Source of the DNA: TH-plancto1 sp043777375 | GTDB lineage: Bacteria; Planctomycetota; Planctomycetia; Planctomycetales; Planctomycetaceae | Assembly (NCBI GenBank): GCA_043777375.1 | Contig: JAYWHX010000170.1 | Location: 1 to 64,000, forward strand | Length of the DNA stretch: 64,000 bases | Reading direction: 5' to 3' | In this document: positions 16,057 through 25,330 of the stretch, piece after piece | Position numbering within the stretch: the stretch's first letter is position 1 | Layout of the letters: every line of letters begins with the position of its first letter | Program-made: the position numbers and the translations under genes | The notes under the pieces: model-generated | What the model was told of the DNA's origin: nothing | Databases searched by the model: none | Seen by the model: only the letters and a program-made list of their open reading frames with translations

Positions 16057-16992
16057 TTATTCTATAGCTGAATCATCCGGCACGGTCGCAGTCCTTGGTT
16101 CCGGGCCATAGACCCCAGAGCGGCGGGGCTTTCCGCCTGCGGTGGCCTGTTCTTTCCCAAAGAGCAAGATGGGGATTTTGACGCGAGGGGCATCTGGGTC
16201 ATCGGTCGTAATGACCAGCCAGCCAGTCATTTTTCCAGGAGCCATATCGGGGGCCACATCCACTTGGATGGGCCAGCTGGCCTCTCCGTCTGCTCCGGGA
16301 GTCATCTCACCCAGCGTCACTGTGACATCAGTGAGTGGTCGAGCTTCTGACTTCTGCCCAGCTGAGACGGCTTCCACGCCCAGGACTCGCACGGGCTTGT
16401 CTCGGAAGTCTTTCACGACCACCACGCGGGAATCTGGCTCACCCGTCAGCTGGTAAAAATAGAGTTCGTTGGGCTCGACGGTCAGCTTCTTCTTAGGCAG
16501 TGTGATCCGGAACTCGACGATCTCGGTCCGCGGCTGTCCGTCGTCGTAGCTCACCGCGACGGTATAGCTCTTGTCGCCCGGTTGCTCTTTGGCGGGACGA
16601 ATCCCCATCGCCAGGACGCCATGCTCTCCGGGAGCGAATTCCCGTTGGTCGTCGACCCGCTTGCGATTCTTGTACCCCACGATCATCGGGGTCAGGCAGC
16701 CACAGCTGGGCTTAATCTCGGTGATCTTCACCGGGCGCGAGCTGCGGTTCTCGAAATGGAACTGTGCCTCGTGGATCGCGCGCGGCTGGGGTTCCCCGAA
16801 ATTGACCATGTATTGATCGAACGCCAGAGCGGGGCGATCAGGCCCCGCGACGGCTGCCTGAGTTCGGCTGGTGGCGACGGAATGGAACAGAGAAAGCACC
16901 GCTGGCAGCAAGAGGGCCAGCACGCCCACAGTTCTTCCAGACCAAGGCGCGGAGATGATTGGTGCAGAAGGAGCGGTCATCGGTGGGTCCAT
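16057..16992 (-). CDS. DUF1573 domain exported protein
   Basis: About 311 residues. An N-terminal hydrophobic segment (TVGVLALLLPAVLSLFHSVATS) is a signal or anchor. It is followed by an immunoglobulin-like DUF1573 domain with its signature NFGEPQPRAIHEAQFHFENRS and KITEIKPSCGCLTP (Cys-Gly-Cys). A second Ig-like half runs LTVEPNELYFYQLTGEPDSRVV to IPILLFGKEQ. It is probably periplasmic and structural; specific role unknown. The frame is open to 17247, but that part would overlap the divergent gene's start, so I use the ATG at 16992; 16980 is equally possible. Confidence 0.85.
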   Translation of the reverse strand: MDPPMTAPSAPIISAPWSGRTVGVLALLLPAVLSLFHSVATSRTQAAVAGPDRPALAFDQYMVNFGEPQPRAIHEAQFHFENRSSRPVKITEIKPSCGCLTPMIVGYKNRKRVDDQREFAPGEHGVLAMGIRPAKEQPGDKSYTVAVSYDDGQPRTEIVEFRITLPKKKLTVEPNELYFYQLTGEPDSRVVVVKDFRDKPVRVLGVEAVSAGQKSEARPLTDVTVTLGEMTPGADGEASWPIQVDVAPDMAPGKMTGWLVITTDDPDAPRVKIPILLFGKEQATAGGKPRRSGVYGPEPRTATVPDDSAIE

Positions 16993-17233
16993 CTCGGAGA
17001 GGGCCTGAGTGCGCACCGGGTCCATCCGGAGCCATTCCAAGGAGGCGATATACCAGAGACGTTTTTCCGAGAGCAAGACCGCTTGCGGCAGGATTGGCCG
17101 ATCGATCTTGCTCCCAGTCAATCCCTTGGAATACAACCCACTCGCGAATCCCTCTGGCGGAAAATGGATTTTCCGGGCGGGACTTCGCAATCCTGCCGAG
17201 AGACTCCTCTCGGCCGTGACAGGTGTCGTTCCC

Positions 17234-20200
17234 ATGCTGCAAGCCACACGGATGTGGACCTCCCGCCTCTTGTTTCATCCGCACTCGCTGTCATTGGCGT
17301 GTGGCGGTGCAGCGGGGACAGCGTGGATCGCGGTTTGTGCGTCGTACTGGACGGCTTTCGAGCCGGTTCCCGCAGCACGCGTGACATTCGCCCTGGTTTG
17401 GTCGATGACTCTGGCGGCGATGTGGCTTCCCAGTGTCGCAGGGTTACTGAATCGAATCCCTCACTTCTGGCGAGTCGGGGCGGCCAGCTGCGGAATGGCC
17501 CTGTGGCCAGTCGCCTGGAAAGCGGTTTTGACTCGACGGGATTTGATTCCACTCGACTGGTATGCGAGTGAGTGGACCTCGATCCTGGCGATGTCGATTC
17601 CTGCGGTGTTGATCCTGATGCCGATGATCGTGCTGGGCAGCCTGCTGTGCCCTGCCCCGTTTGTTGATACGGATGGTCGCCCCAGAAACCCGCAGACCAC
17701 GTTCTGGCTCGGGGTGGCACTCAGTTGGTGCGTGTTGCCCCTGACTCTGTTTGTCAGGTCCAATGCTGACCAGGTCGTGCAGTGCCTATCGGCGTGTCTG
17801 TTGCTGAGCGCCGGTCTCTCGCTGTTCCTGAGTCGTGAAACGGCGGAGAGTACGTCCTCGCGAATCAACCCACCATCGCCTGTCGCGAGTGGTCCAGGGA
17901 CCGATCGCTGGCGGATCGTGCTGGTCGCCATGGCGAGTGCCGTGCTCGTGGGAATTACTCTCGAAGCGGCGAATCAAACGGCGGAACAGATTCTGCTGGA
18001 AAGCCTGTCACTTAAGCTATGGGGCTGGGCCGGATTTGTGGGGGGAGCGATGTCTTGTGCAGGACTGGGGCGTGCGAACCCGGATCGCCGGGTGGGGCTG
18101 CGTTGGTCACTGCTGTGGATTGCGATTGCCTCGGCTTCCGTGCTGGTGATGTTTCCGATTTGGATGCGTGTCGGGCTGTGGTCCTCGGCTCGTCTGAGTT
18201 CCCTGCCCTGGCTCATGCTGGTGAAGGGCTTGATCCCGTTTGGAATCCTGTTTCCATTGGGCTGTGGTGCCGGGATTCTGATGAAGAATTCGCCGAGTCG
18301 CAGTTGGGGAGCAACGGCCTGTGGAGTGGGTTTCGCAGGGGCGACAGTCTCCTCATGGCCATTGGCTCTCACATTGCTGGTGGTGACGTGTGCCTCCGTG
18401 GGGCTCAGTCTGTCGCTGTGGACGGGGCAATCGTGGAGAGAACTGGCTGCGAGCGGGGGCCGGAATCGCCGGACTGCAGCCTTGGCGATGTGCGTCTGTT
18501 TGTTGCTGGTTGCTGGGAGCTGCCAAAGCTGGCTGGCTCCCGACCGCTCAGCACGATTGCTGTTCAGTGGTGATGCATTCACCTCAGCGGCCAATGGATA
18601 TGATCTCGCCACCATCGAGCGAGCCGACCGCTCGCGCTGGCTGAAGACGATGGAAGGTGAGAATGGGATCTGGACGGTCTGGCGTCAGCGTGCCAATCAA
18701 CTTGTCGTGCGGCGGAATGGCATGGCGGCGGGACAGTTGAGCCTTGATCCCGCGCTGGGACCGCAAAACTTCTGGTCCGTGATGACAGCTGCGGTTCCCC
18801 TGCTGCTGCACCCTCAAGCAGATGATGTGCTGTGCCTGGGAACCCCGGGGACTGTCGAGATCAACACATTGCTGGGATTCCCGGTGCACACTCTGACCTG
18901 CGTCGAAGGAGACCGTGAAGCTCGGTCGCTCATCGAATACGAAGCCTCCCTAACGGAGTCCAGCGCTCGGTTGAAGGACGGTCGGCTGGAGTGGGTTAGT
19001 GCGACCCCGATGCAGTTTGCCACCTCGCAGGCCAATCGGACCTATGATGTGATTGTGTGTCCCGAGGCATCCGCCATTCCCCTGCGGTCTCAGCCTCAAT
19101 CCACTCAGGAATTTCATGTGGCCATGGCTCGTCACTTGAGTGACGGCGGTCTGTTCTGCCAACGTATGAATGTCGTGGATTTTGGCTCGACGCCTGTGGT
19201 CGACACGCTGCACAGCCTGCGATCAGTCTTCTCGCAGGTGTGTGTGATTACGACCGATGGGGCTGAGGTCTTGTTGCTGGCGACGAACTCGCCAGATCCG
19301 ATGTTGGATGCCGGAATCATCTCTCGGCTCGAGACGCCTCAAGTGCATCAACTCTACGCGACTCTGGGCCAGGATTGGTCGGACTTCACCCAGCTCGTCT
19401 GCCTTCAGCCGGTCGTCGTCGATGAACTGCTGGCTGGTTGGCCAGGCACATCAAATAGCTGCACGAATGCTCGCTTCACGTTGCGTTTGGCCTCCGAGAC
19501 ACTGCGCTGGGGCCCCAAGTGGAAGGAGAAGCAAGCGGTTTTCACGAATCGAGCTGAGCTGCTATTGCTGGCCTTGGGATTGGAGGATGAGGTTCAGCAA
19601 ACCGTTGTTCGTCGAATTCAGGATACCCAGGAACGGACTCGCATTCTCACAGAGAAAGCCGACGACCAATGGAGCTATCGCCGTGTGCTGAAAGATGTGC
19701 TCAAAGATCGGCCTCGCACGTCAATCCAGCGTGTGAACAACGAAATCCGTCAGGCATTGAGCCCGGAAGACCAGCACCGGAAAGACTATCTGGTGGCCCT
19801 GGGACGAGCAGTCCGTGAAGCAGCACCGACGCTCGCGGCAATCCAGCAGATTGAGGAGTATGCTCAACCCTACGACCCTCTCGTCACCGATTTCGTCCAC
19901 TATGAGGTCGCCCAATTGCTCGGTCGAGGAAGCGAGACTGATCCGGCCCGCGAGTACCACCACTGGATGTATTGCATCACGTATGCCCCCCACAATGATC
20001 GCTCTGTCCGCCCTGTTGCAGCAGCCCTCGATCTGCTGCGGCGGAATCCCGAGATCGTACCCGATCCGGCGTGGCGCTGGGACCAGTTCAGCCATCTGCT
20101 GGACGTCATGCGTGTTCGCTGGTCGACTCGATGGCAGCTGAACTCGCCTTCGAAGTTTGAGGCGGCCGATCTTCAGCATTCCATTGAGGCTGTCACGGCG

Positions 20201-20401
20201 ACGCTGGCAGCAATGGATGATTTGTCGGCGGAAGCCGGGCTGGATCGCGAGACTTGGAAGGTGCAACGCCGCATCTGGGAAGACTCACTGGTCAGTCCGA
20301 CTCGCGCCCGGCAAGGTCATGGAGAAGCGCGGAACCAGATGCTGGATTCAGTCCGGCAAGAGTGGCTGCGTCGGAATCAAGAACTGGCTGTCCCAAAATA
20401 A
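17234..20401 (+). CDS. Polytopic membrane protein fused to spermidine-synthase-like domain
   Basis: About 1055 residues. The first 430 hold around ten to twelve membrane segments (for example FALVWSMTLAAMWLPSVAGLL, ILAMSIPAVLILMPMIVLGS, LTLLVVTCASVGLSLSLW). After an extra-membrane linker, residues about 530-640 resemble the Rossmann core of polyamine aminopropyltransferases: VLCLGTPGTVEINTLLGF, then LTCVEGDREARSLIE, then the YDVIVCPE strand. The usual GGGDG is replaced by GTPGT, so catalysis is doubtful. The C-terminal 350 residues are helical and TPR-like in feel but unassigned. The ATG at 17234 is used; upstream frame overlaps the divergent DUF1573 gene. Such MFS-like/spermidine-synthase fusions are known; the substrate is not. 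Confidence 0.75.
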   Translation: MLQATRMWTSRLLFHPHSLSLACGGAAGTAWIAVCASYWTAFEPVPAARVTFALVWSMTLAAMWLPSVAGLLNRIPHFWRVGAASCGMALWPVAWKAVLTRRDLIPLDWYASEWTSILAMSIPAVLILMPMIVLGSLLCPAPFVDTDGRPRNPQTTFWLGVALSWCVLPLTLFVRSNADQVVQCLSACLLLSAGLSLFLSRETAESTSSRINPPSPVASGPGTDRWRIVLVAMASAVLVGITLEAANQTAEQILLESLSLKLWGWAGFVGGAMSCAGLGRANPDRRVGLRWSLLWIAIASASVLVMFPIWMRVGLWSSARLSSLPWLMLVKGLIPFGILFPLGCGAGILMKNSPSRSWGATACGVGFAGATVSSWPLALTLLVVTCASVGLSLSLWTGQSWRELAASGGRNRRTAALAMCVCLLLVAGSCQSWLAPDRSARLLFSGDAFTSAANGYDLATIERADRSRWLKTMEGENGIWTVWRQRANQLVVRRNGMAAGQLSLDPALGPQNFWSVMTAAVPLLLHPQADDVLCLGTPGTVEINTLLGFPVHTLTCVEGDREARSLIEYEASLTESSARLKDGRLEWVSATPMQFATSQANRTYDVIVCPEASAIPLRSQPQSTQEFHVAMARHLSDGGLFCQRMNVVDFGSTPVVDTLHSLRSVFSQVCVITTDGAEVLLLATNSPDPMLDAGIISRLETPQVHQLYATLGQDWSDFTQLVCLQPVVVDELLAGWPGTSNSCTNARFTLRLASETLRWGPKWKEKQAVFTNRAELLLLALGLEDEVQQTVVRRIQDTQERTRILTEKADDQWSYRRVLKDVLKDRPRTSIQRVNNEIRQALSPEDQHRKDYLVALGRAVREAAPTLAAIQQIEEYAQPYDPLVTDFVHYEVAQLLGRGSETDPAREYHHWMYCITYAPHNDRSVRPVAAALDLLRRNPEIVPDPAWRWDQFSHLLDVMRVRWSTRWQLNSPSKFEAADLQHSIEAVTATLAAMDDLSAEAGLDRETWKVQRRIWEDSLVSPTRARQGHGEARNQMLDSVRQEWLRRNQELAVPK

Positions 20402-20425
20402 GTGAGACGATCGGTGAAAACCGAA

Positions 20426-20487
20426 CGTGGGATCGGCTTCCAGCCTGTCAACTTCAGCGAAACACAGTCTGGAAGCCGATCTCACGA
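20426..20487. repeat. Palindromic repeat family I
   Basis: Arms GTGGGATCGGCTTCCAGCCT and CTGGAAGCCGATCTCAC around a 14-base spacer, between the convergent ends of the membrane fusion and the M28 peptidase. The same arms border the insertion in the oxidoreductase gene (30847-31108). Confidence 0.85.
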
Positions 20488-20542
20488 AGTCGAGGGGTCT
20501 GACTGAAAGAGCGCGGCACCCCTTCGCTCTTGTCGAGAGAAT

Positions 20543-22039
20543 TCACTTCGTCGGCAGAGTGAGAATGCGCCCGTCACGCTCGACTTCCCAGCGGCGGGCT
20601 TCTGCTTCACTTCCCTCATGGACTTCATGAATTCGATCGCCGGATCGAAAGCCAGCCAGGTCGGCCGGTGTGCCACTGGTCACTGATGTCAGAATCGAAA
20701 TCCCCGGCTCAGCGGAGTCGCTCGCAGCAGTAGCTCCGCTGGGCAGAGGTTGTCCATCTAATTCGAGTACCAGTCGTTCCTGAACGCCGGTTGCGGCGCG
20801 GATGGTGTCGACTTCCAGCTGTTGAGGGCACTGGCGAATCCAAGCGATGAAGTCACCGATCTGCTGCACATCCTGGCCGTTGATGGTCAGGAGTTCGTCA
20901 CCCGGTTTGAGACCTGCTCGGTCAGCAGGCAGACCCGTCTCGACCTTGCTGAGAGTAATCGTCTGGCCCTGCATTCGTGTCGGTGACCAGGTGACACCCA
21001 GGCGACTGGGGAGCGATGTCCCCGGAATGGACTTGGAAAGTTCAAACCGACTCGACTCTCGAAAGATGAGAGGGTGCGGGTGATTGGCCAGCTGGGTGGT
21101 GTGCTGGGCCAATACGCGGGCGACCTTTTCGATCCCTTCGAAATTGAGTTTTTCGACATCATCACTGGGGCGGTGGTAGTCGTAATGCAGCCCGGAAAAG
21201 AGCATGACATACGGAATCCGGCGTAGATAGAAGCTGTGCTGGTCGCTGTCGTCTCGCTGGGACCAGTCGAACTTCATGTGGAGATCGCTGACGTTCGATT
21301 GAGCGAGCACCGCTCGCAGCCCCGGCAGCGTGCGGACGCCGAAGACCTCGACGGTGTCCTCGCGCAGGCGACCGACCATGTCCAGATTGGTATAGAACCG
21401 AATCTGCTGGCGATTCGGATGTCGCGAGAGCCAATGCTCCGACCCCAGCAGTCCTTTCTCCTCAGCGTCCCAGAACGCAACGGCGACGCTGCGGCGGAGA
21501 GCCGGACCACCACGCAGGGCTTCAGCGATCTCCAACAGGCACGAGACCCCGCTGGCGTTGTCATCGGCCCCATTATGAATCAAGCCGAACGGCCCGTTGC
21601 TGTTGTCCTCGCGGCCAAACCCGACGTGGTCGAAGTGGGCTCCGAGGACGATGCACTCGTCCCGGACTTGGGGATCACTCCCACCGAGGACGCCGATCAC
21701 GTTTTGATAGCCAGCACCAAACGACTGGCGGTAATCCGTCTCGGAACCCGCGGGTTTGAATTTCAAGCGGCGCAGCTGGTCCGCCAAATACGCGGCGACC
21801 GCTTGGCCACCCGCAGTCCCCGCTTCTCGTCCTTGCAGTGTGTCACTGGCGAGGAATGAGGCGTGAGCCTGCAGCTCTTTCACCGTGATCGGAGATTCAT
21901 CGGACTCGTCAGCGATGGCTGAGGATTGAAATGCGGCACACACAGACAAAATCGAAACTACCAAGAGTCTCCGAATTCGCGTGGGAGTTCGCCAACGCTT
22001 CTTGAATGACGCAGCATTCGTGTAGGCTAAAGCCCACAC
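20543..22039 (-). CDS. M28-family metallopeptidase with PDZ domain, exported
   Basis: About 498 residues from a GTG at 22039. A signal peptide (IRRLLVVSILSVCAAFQSSAIA) is followed by a protease-associated stretch, then the zinc aminopeptidase core: VLGAHFDHVG, HNGADDNASG, AFWDAEEKGLLGS and, near the end of the domain, PYVMLFSGLHYDYHRPSDD. These supply the His/Asp/Glu ligands of family M28. A PDZ domain (TGLPADRAGLKPGDELLTING) and a second weaker PDZ-like unit (TSGTPADLAGFRSGDRI) follow. The start is unsure: the frame runs up to 22228 but would overlap tatA, and the GTG itself lies in repeat family E (22022-22042). It is 52 bases after tatA on the same strand, so probably cotranscribed. Confidence 0.85.
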   Translation of the reverse strand: MWALAYTNAASFKKRWRTPTRIRRLLVVSILSVCAAFQSSAIADESDESPITVKELQAHASFLASDTLQGREAGTAGGQAVAAYLADQLRRLKFKPAGSETDYRQSFGAGYQNVIGVLGGSDPQVRDECIVLGAHFDHVGFGREDNSNGPFGLIHNGADDNASGVSCLLEIAEALRGGPALRRSVAVAFWDAEEKGLLGSEHWLSRHPNRQQIRFYTNLDMVGRLREDTVEVFGVRTLPGLRAVLAQSNVSDLHMKFDWSQRDDSDQHSFYLRRIPYVMLFSGLHYDYHRPSDDVEKLNFEGIEKVARVLAQHTTQLANHPHPLIFRESSRFELSKSIPGTSLPSRLGVTWSPTRMQGQTITLSKVETGLPADRAGLKPGDELLTINGQDVQQIGDFIAWIRQCPQQLEVDTIRAATGVQERLVLELDGQPLPSGATAASDSAEPGISILTSVTSGTPADLAGFRSGDRIHEVHEGSEAEARRWEVERDGRILTLPTK

Positions 22040-22042
22040 GAC
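22022..22042. repeat. Repeat family E unit at the start of the M28 gene
   Basis: GTAGGCTAAAGCCCACACGA, a single self-palindromic unit. Read on the minus strand it gives VVWALAYTN, directly before the signal peptide. Confidence 0.7.
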
Positions 22043-22091
22043 GGAGAACGCGTCGGAAGGAAAAGTGAAATACCGACGACTCCTCACCGGC

Positions 22092-22271
22092 TCAGCCGCC
22101 AATTTCTTTGGGAGGCTCGGTCTTTTCGCCGTCTTCACCTTCGCGAATTCCTTTTTTGAATTCCGTGATCGACTTGCCGACGGAGCGCATCGTCTGAGGC
22201 AGGCGACTTCCGAACAGTAGCAGGGCAATCGCCGCGAAAATCAGCAGCTCGATATGATTGAAGCCGAACAT
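22092..22271 (-). CDS. tatA: Twin-arginine translocase subunit TatA/E
   Basis: 59 residues, a TatA-type pore-forming component of the Sec-independent exporter. The single N-terminal membrane helix is HIELLIFAAIALLLFGS, followed by the hinge FGSRLPQTMRSVGKSITEFKKG, the amphipathic helix and a short charged tail. ATG at 22271 with a GAGG about 10 bases upstream; the longer frame to 22430 lacks family features. No tatC or tatB is nearby. Tat substrates in this window include the DUF1501 protein at 26868-28220. Confidence 0.92.
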   Translation of the reverse strand: MFGFNHIELLIFAAIALLLFGSRLPQTMRSVGKSITEFKKGIREGEDGEKTEPPKEIGG

Positions 22272-22738
22272 GAGCCACCATCCTCTCGGGAAAGAACCCG
22301 CAGGCGATGACCATCCATCGCCCGATGTACGGCGGAGCAGAGGGCCACGGCACGTCGCCAAAGCCAGTCTCCTCGCCAGACGGTTCAGTCTAATCCGATC
22401 CAACCGGATTCTCAAACTCTCGCCATACATTCATTCTACCGCAGCTTCTCCGTCAGAGTTCTAAACAATCATGTCGCGAAACTGAATCAGCGTTGTTTCG
22501 TGTCCACATATTCCAACTCTCCCCATGTCTGCGGGGGATGGCAAACTCGTGACAGCCTTCCTAACTGTCCGAGAACATCCAGTCGACGCTACGTTCCCAG
22601 ACGTGGTGACCGCCACATGTGGGGCGATTCGAGTCGAATGAACGAAGAATGACTGAAGTTGCGTTGCGACGCCCGCCCTTCCAGATGATGATTTCATTGC
22701 TGCTTGCGGCGAATTCTCCTCAAGGAAGGACCTGACAC
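22272..22738. other. Intergenic region before the 85-residue protein
   Basis: This is divergent spacing between tatA and the small plus-strand gene. It should contain two promoters. I see no repeat arm or RNA gene, and the short minus-strand ORF within it has no family feature. Confidence 0.4.
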
Positions 22739-22996
22739 ATGCCGACGCCTGACTCTTTCGGCCTTGAACTGCGCGAAGATCCCACCCTCCCCGCCAAGAC
22801 CCTGGTGGCCCCAATCGACGTGATCCGTGAGATCCGCGCCGCTTTGGGTGAAGTAGGGATGAACATCCAAATCGGCTGGGATTCCCCAGCTGTCATGGTC
22901 TCATCCGACCTGTACGAGGCCTTCCACGCCTGGAACTCCCAGTTGGAGGATTCCGAGGAGGATGCCGAATCGATCGACGAGGGTCTGTACAACTGA
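22739..22996 (+). CDS. Small conserved-looking hypothetical protein
   Basis: 85 residues, soluble, acidic C-terminus (LEDSEEDAESIDEGLYN), no signal peptide or membrane segment. The ATG has a clear AAGGAAGGA about 8 bases upstream, which supports it as a real gene. I do not recognise the family. It is convergent with the anti-sigma gene, with a hairpin between. Confidence 0.65.
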   Translation: MPTPDSFGLELREDPTLPAKTLVAPIDVIREIRAALGEVGMNIQIGWDSPAVMVSSDLYEAFHAWNSQLEDSEEDAESIDEGLYN

Positions 22997-23139
22997 CGCC
23001 CCGCTCAGCCGGAATCGTGAGGACGATCTCGCCCCTTAGGCGGCAGTTCTCGTGCGAAATCATCACAGCCGTTGCCTCCGACACTGTCGCAGGTCGCGGC
23101 TGTTTCGCATGGTTGGAAGTGTGAGTGCAATCGCTTGAG

Positions 23140-23172
23140 TGCGTCGCCTTTTTCTCCGAAAAAGGCGACGCA
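23140..23172. terminator. Hairpin with T/A runs, possible bidirectional terminator
   Basis: TGCGTCGCCTTTTTCTCCGA and its complement end form a 14-bp perfect stem (TGCGTCGCCTTTTT / AAAAAGGCGACGCA) with a CTCCG loop. It sits between two convergent genes. The T-run is inside the stem rather than after it, so its strength as a terminator is uncertain. Confidence 0.55.
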
Positions 23173-23194
23173 GCAGAGTCACGGGGCAATTCGA

Positions 23195-23950
23195 CTAGGC
23201 TGCCTCGCCATTCCATTGGGCAACGAGCGATTCGATACTCCCCTGCTCTGCGACGCAGACATAGACGTATTTTTCATCATGCCAGGCAGCTTGTGAATAG
23301 CTGGTCGCAGCGGGAACCACGGAGCTAGGGGTATCGGCAATTCGTGAGAGCGGAATCATCACCAGCCAGCCGCGAAACCGCAGCGACGGAATGTTGACAC
23401 GGAAGGCCGCCACATCATGACCGGCCCGTTCGTCGAGATCCCAACCCACGGGCCGAGGGTCGCACACACCTCGCCACTTGGCGTCCATCAACTCAGCTGT
23501 AAATGAGCGATCAAACGTGGATAATTCGGTTCCCGGACGTCCTCGCAGGTTCTTGACCGCTGATTCGCTGATTTCGACGAGTTGCATTTGAGACGGTAAG
23601 CTGATCCAGTATCCCAGTCCAGCCAGTAAAGCGACCGACAGGCTCAGCCCGGTTAACACCCATTGGAAAGTATGTCGCGTCGCAGTCCGACCCGTCACGA
23701 TGGAGGTTGCACTCTGCGGTGCAGGCTTCGACAGCTCTGCCAGCAACCGTTCTCGCACGCCATTTGGCACCAGGACAGCTGTCATGACTGTGTGCAGGCG
23801 AGAATGCCACTCGGTAGCGTCATCGGCCACCGCTTGGCATTGCGGGCAAGCCGCCACATGCTCTTGAACTCCGGCCCCCTCGGCAGACCGCCAGCACGAC
23901 GCCCCAGTGGGGGACATGTCGATAAACTGGCGTGCGGTCTGGCAATCCAT
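23195..23950 (-). CDS. Anti-sigma factor (zinc-finger, membrane-anchored)
   Basis: 251 residues. The N-terminal MDCQTARQFID and QEHVAACPQCQAVADD supply the H-x3-C-x2-C anti-sigma zinc motif. One membrane segment (WVLTGLSLSVALLAGLGYWISL, about residues 95-116) leads to a periplasmic domain of about 130 residues that could sense the signal. It starts 7 bases after the ECF sigma gene stops, so the two form an operon; the cognate partner is the sigma factor at 23958. The signal is unknown. Confidence 0.88.
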   Translation of the reverse strand: MDCQTARQFIDMSPTGASCWRSAEGAGVQEHVAACPQCQAVADDATEWHSRLHTVMTAVLVPNGVRERLLAELSKPAPQSATSIVTGRTATRHTFQWVLTGLSLSVALLAGLGYWISLPSQMQLVEISESAVKNLRGRPGTELSTFDRSFTAELMDAKWRGVCDPRPVGWDLDERAGHDVAAFRVNIPSLRFRGWLVMIPLSRIADTPSSVVPAATSYSQAAWHDEKYVYVCVAEQGSIESLVAQWNGEAA

Positions 23951-23957
23951 GGCAGTT

Positions 23958-24494
23958 TTACGCTTCGTGCGGAGGGCTGGTTTGGGGTTCCAACAGGTAC
24001 TTCTCTAGCTTTCGTCGCAGTTGCGACTTGGCGCGGGAGAGTCGGCTCATGATGGTGCCGAGTGGCAGGTTGAGTTGTTCGGCAATCTCGCGGTAGCTCA
24101 GGTTCTCGAAGTAGAACAGGACAACAGGCACCCGAAACTCCACGGGAAGATCGTCGAGTGCCGCCTGAAGCCTTTCAGAGGTCAGCTCGTCATCGAGCCA
24201 GCCCGCGTCCTCGGTCTCAGGAACTGCGAGTTCCGCAGCATCCTCCAAGGCAATGGAAGTGGCAGCGGGACGTCGGCGCAGGAATTCATTCCGAGCGATT
24301 GTGTACAGCCAACCCCGCGCCGCCCGTGGCTCTCGTAATTGAACCAGATTGGCCTGAGCGAGCATAAACGTCTGCTGCGTCAAATCTTCTGACTCAATGA
24401 CGGAACCGCTGAGTCGGTAGGCGTAGCCAAACACCGCTCGGTAATGTTGGTCGACCAATTCCGCCGTTGCGGCAGCCAAAGGCCTCTCCATCAT
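23958..24494 (-). CDS. ECF RNA polymerase sigma factor
   Basis: 178 residues. Region 2: LVDQHYRAVFGYAYRLSGSVIESEDLTQQTFMLA, and ARGWLYTIARNEFLRR. Region 4: ALDDLPVEFRVPVVLFYFENLSYREIAEQLNLPLGTIMSRLSRAKSQLRRKL, the helix-turn-helix that reads the -35 element. An acidic linker lies between. ATG at 24494 (or 24491) with GAGGG just upstream; the extension to 24539 is unlikely. It drives transcription of an unknown regulon under control of the adjoining anti-sigma factor, and often of its own operon. Confidence 0.93.
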   Translation of the reverse strand: MMERPLAAATAELVDQHYRAVFGYAYRLSGSVIESEDLTQQTFMLAQANLVQLREPRAARGWLYTIARNEFLRRRPAATSIALEDAAELAVPETEDAGWLDDELTSERLQAALDDLPVEFRVPVVLFYFENLSYREIAEQLNLPLGTIMSRLSRAKSQLRRKLEKYLLEPQTSPPHEA

Positions 24495-25330
24495 GATCCC
24501 TCGAACAGGAAGAGTCCCTCCTGGACGTTTTATTCCCACTGATTTGGACAGTGAGGAATCTCGGGGCCACCTTGCCTGACGTCAGCATTCCCTGTCCGAG
24601 TCACAGATGCAAGCCCTCGCCTGAGCAAAATCTCGCGATTCCCAGTCTCTGGGGAGTCGCGTGCAGAAAGCAGGCTCTCATGAAACCAATTTGCATGCGA
24701 GCCTGATCTCGGGATCAGCACTCCATTTTTCACCAAGAAATACACGAAAAAGTAGGGAGGCTGTGGTTGATTCATCGAATCGCCCCCCACCCGAACAACA
24801 GCTGGCAACCATTAAACCCTGATCAGGCAATACGAGAGCCCCTCAGTTTTCGTGTGTTGAGTGGCTTTCGTGGTTCCCTTTCTGCTGTGATCGATGCCTG
24901 TCCTCAAAACAAACTCCGGTTCCGCCGTGACGCACACGGCATCAGCAAAGAAGTGTGTCCACAGATTTCACGGATTTCCGCAGATTTTTGGAGCGAGACC
25001 GATGTGCCTCCGGTTTCGACTCTCGCCGCACCGCCCTCTTTTAAATCTGTGAAAATCTGCGAAATCTGTGGATGACTTCCCCGTCTTCCAAGTCCGAGAG
25101 TCTTCCCTGCAGTTGAGCGAGAACTGGAGACCGAAGTGTTTTGATGGGGCACTCGACGAAATGCAACGTGCATCTCGCACTCACGATCCCCCTCAACGCT
25201 GATTTGAGATTGACCCGTTGCACACTTTTCCGGTAAATCCTGCCGGTCGCTCCCGGAGGGAGCGGCAGGAGTCGCCGGTGAAGCCGCTCGTTGGCCCACC
25301 TCGTATTCCCAACGAAGACAGGGATGTCCC
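24495..25330. other. 836-base repeat-bearing intergenic region
   Basis: Divergent gap between the ECF sigma gene and the outer-membrane-like gene. It contains inverted blocks around 24729-24882 (CACCAAGAAATACACGAAAA versus TTTTCGTGTGTTGAG), the clear palindrome at 24957-25074, and a short GGTCGCTCCCGGAGGGAGCG hairpin at about 25246-25266. No gene is visible. Confidence 0.55.
24957..25074. repeat. Palindromic repeat family K
   Basis: Arms TCCACAGATTTCACGGATTT...CCGCAGATTTTT and TAAATCTGTGAAAATCTGCG...AAATCTGTGGA are inverted around about 55 bases. The arms are AT-rich, unlike the flanking genome. Confidence 0.8.
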
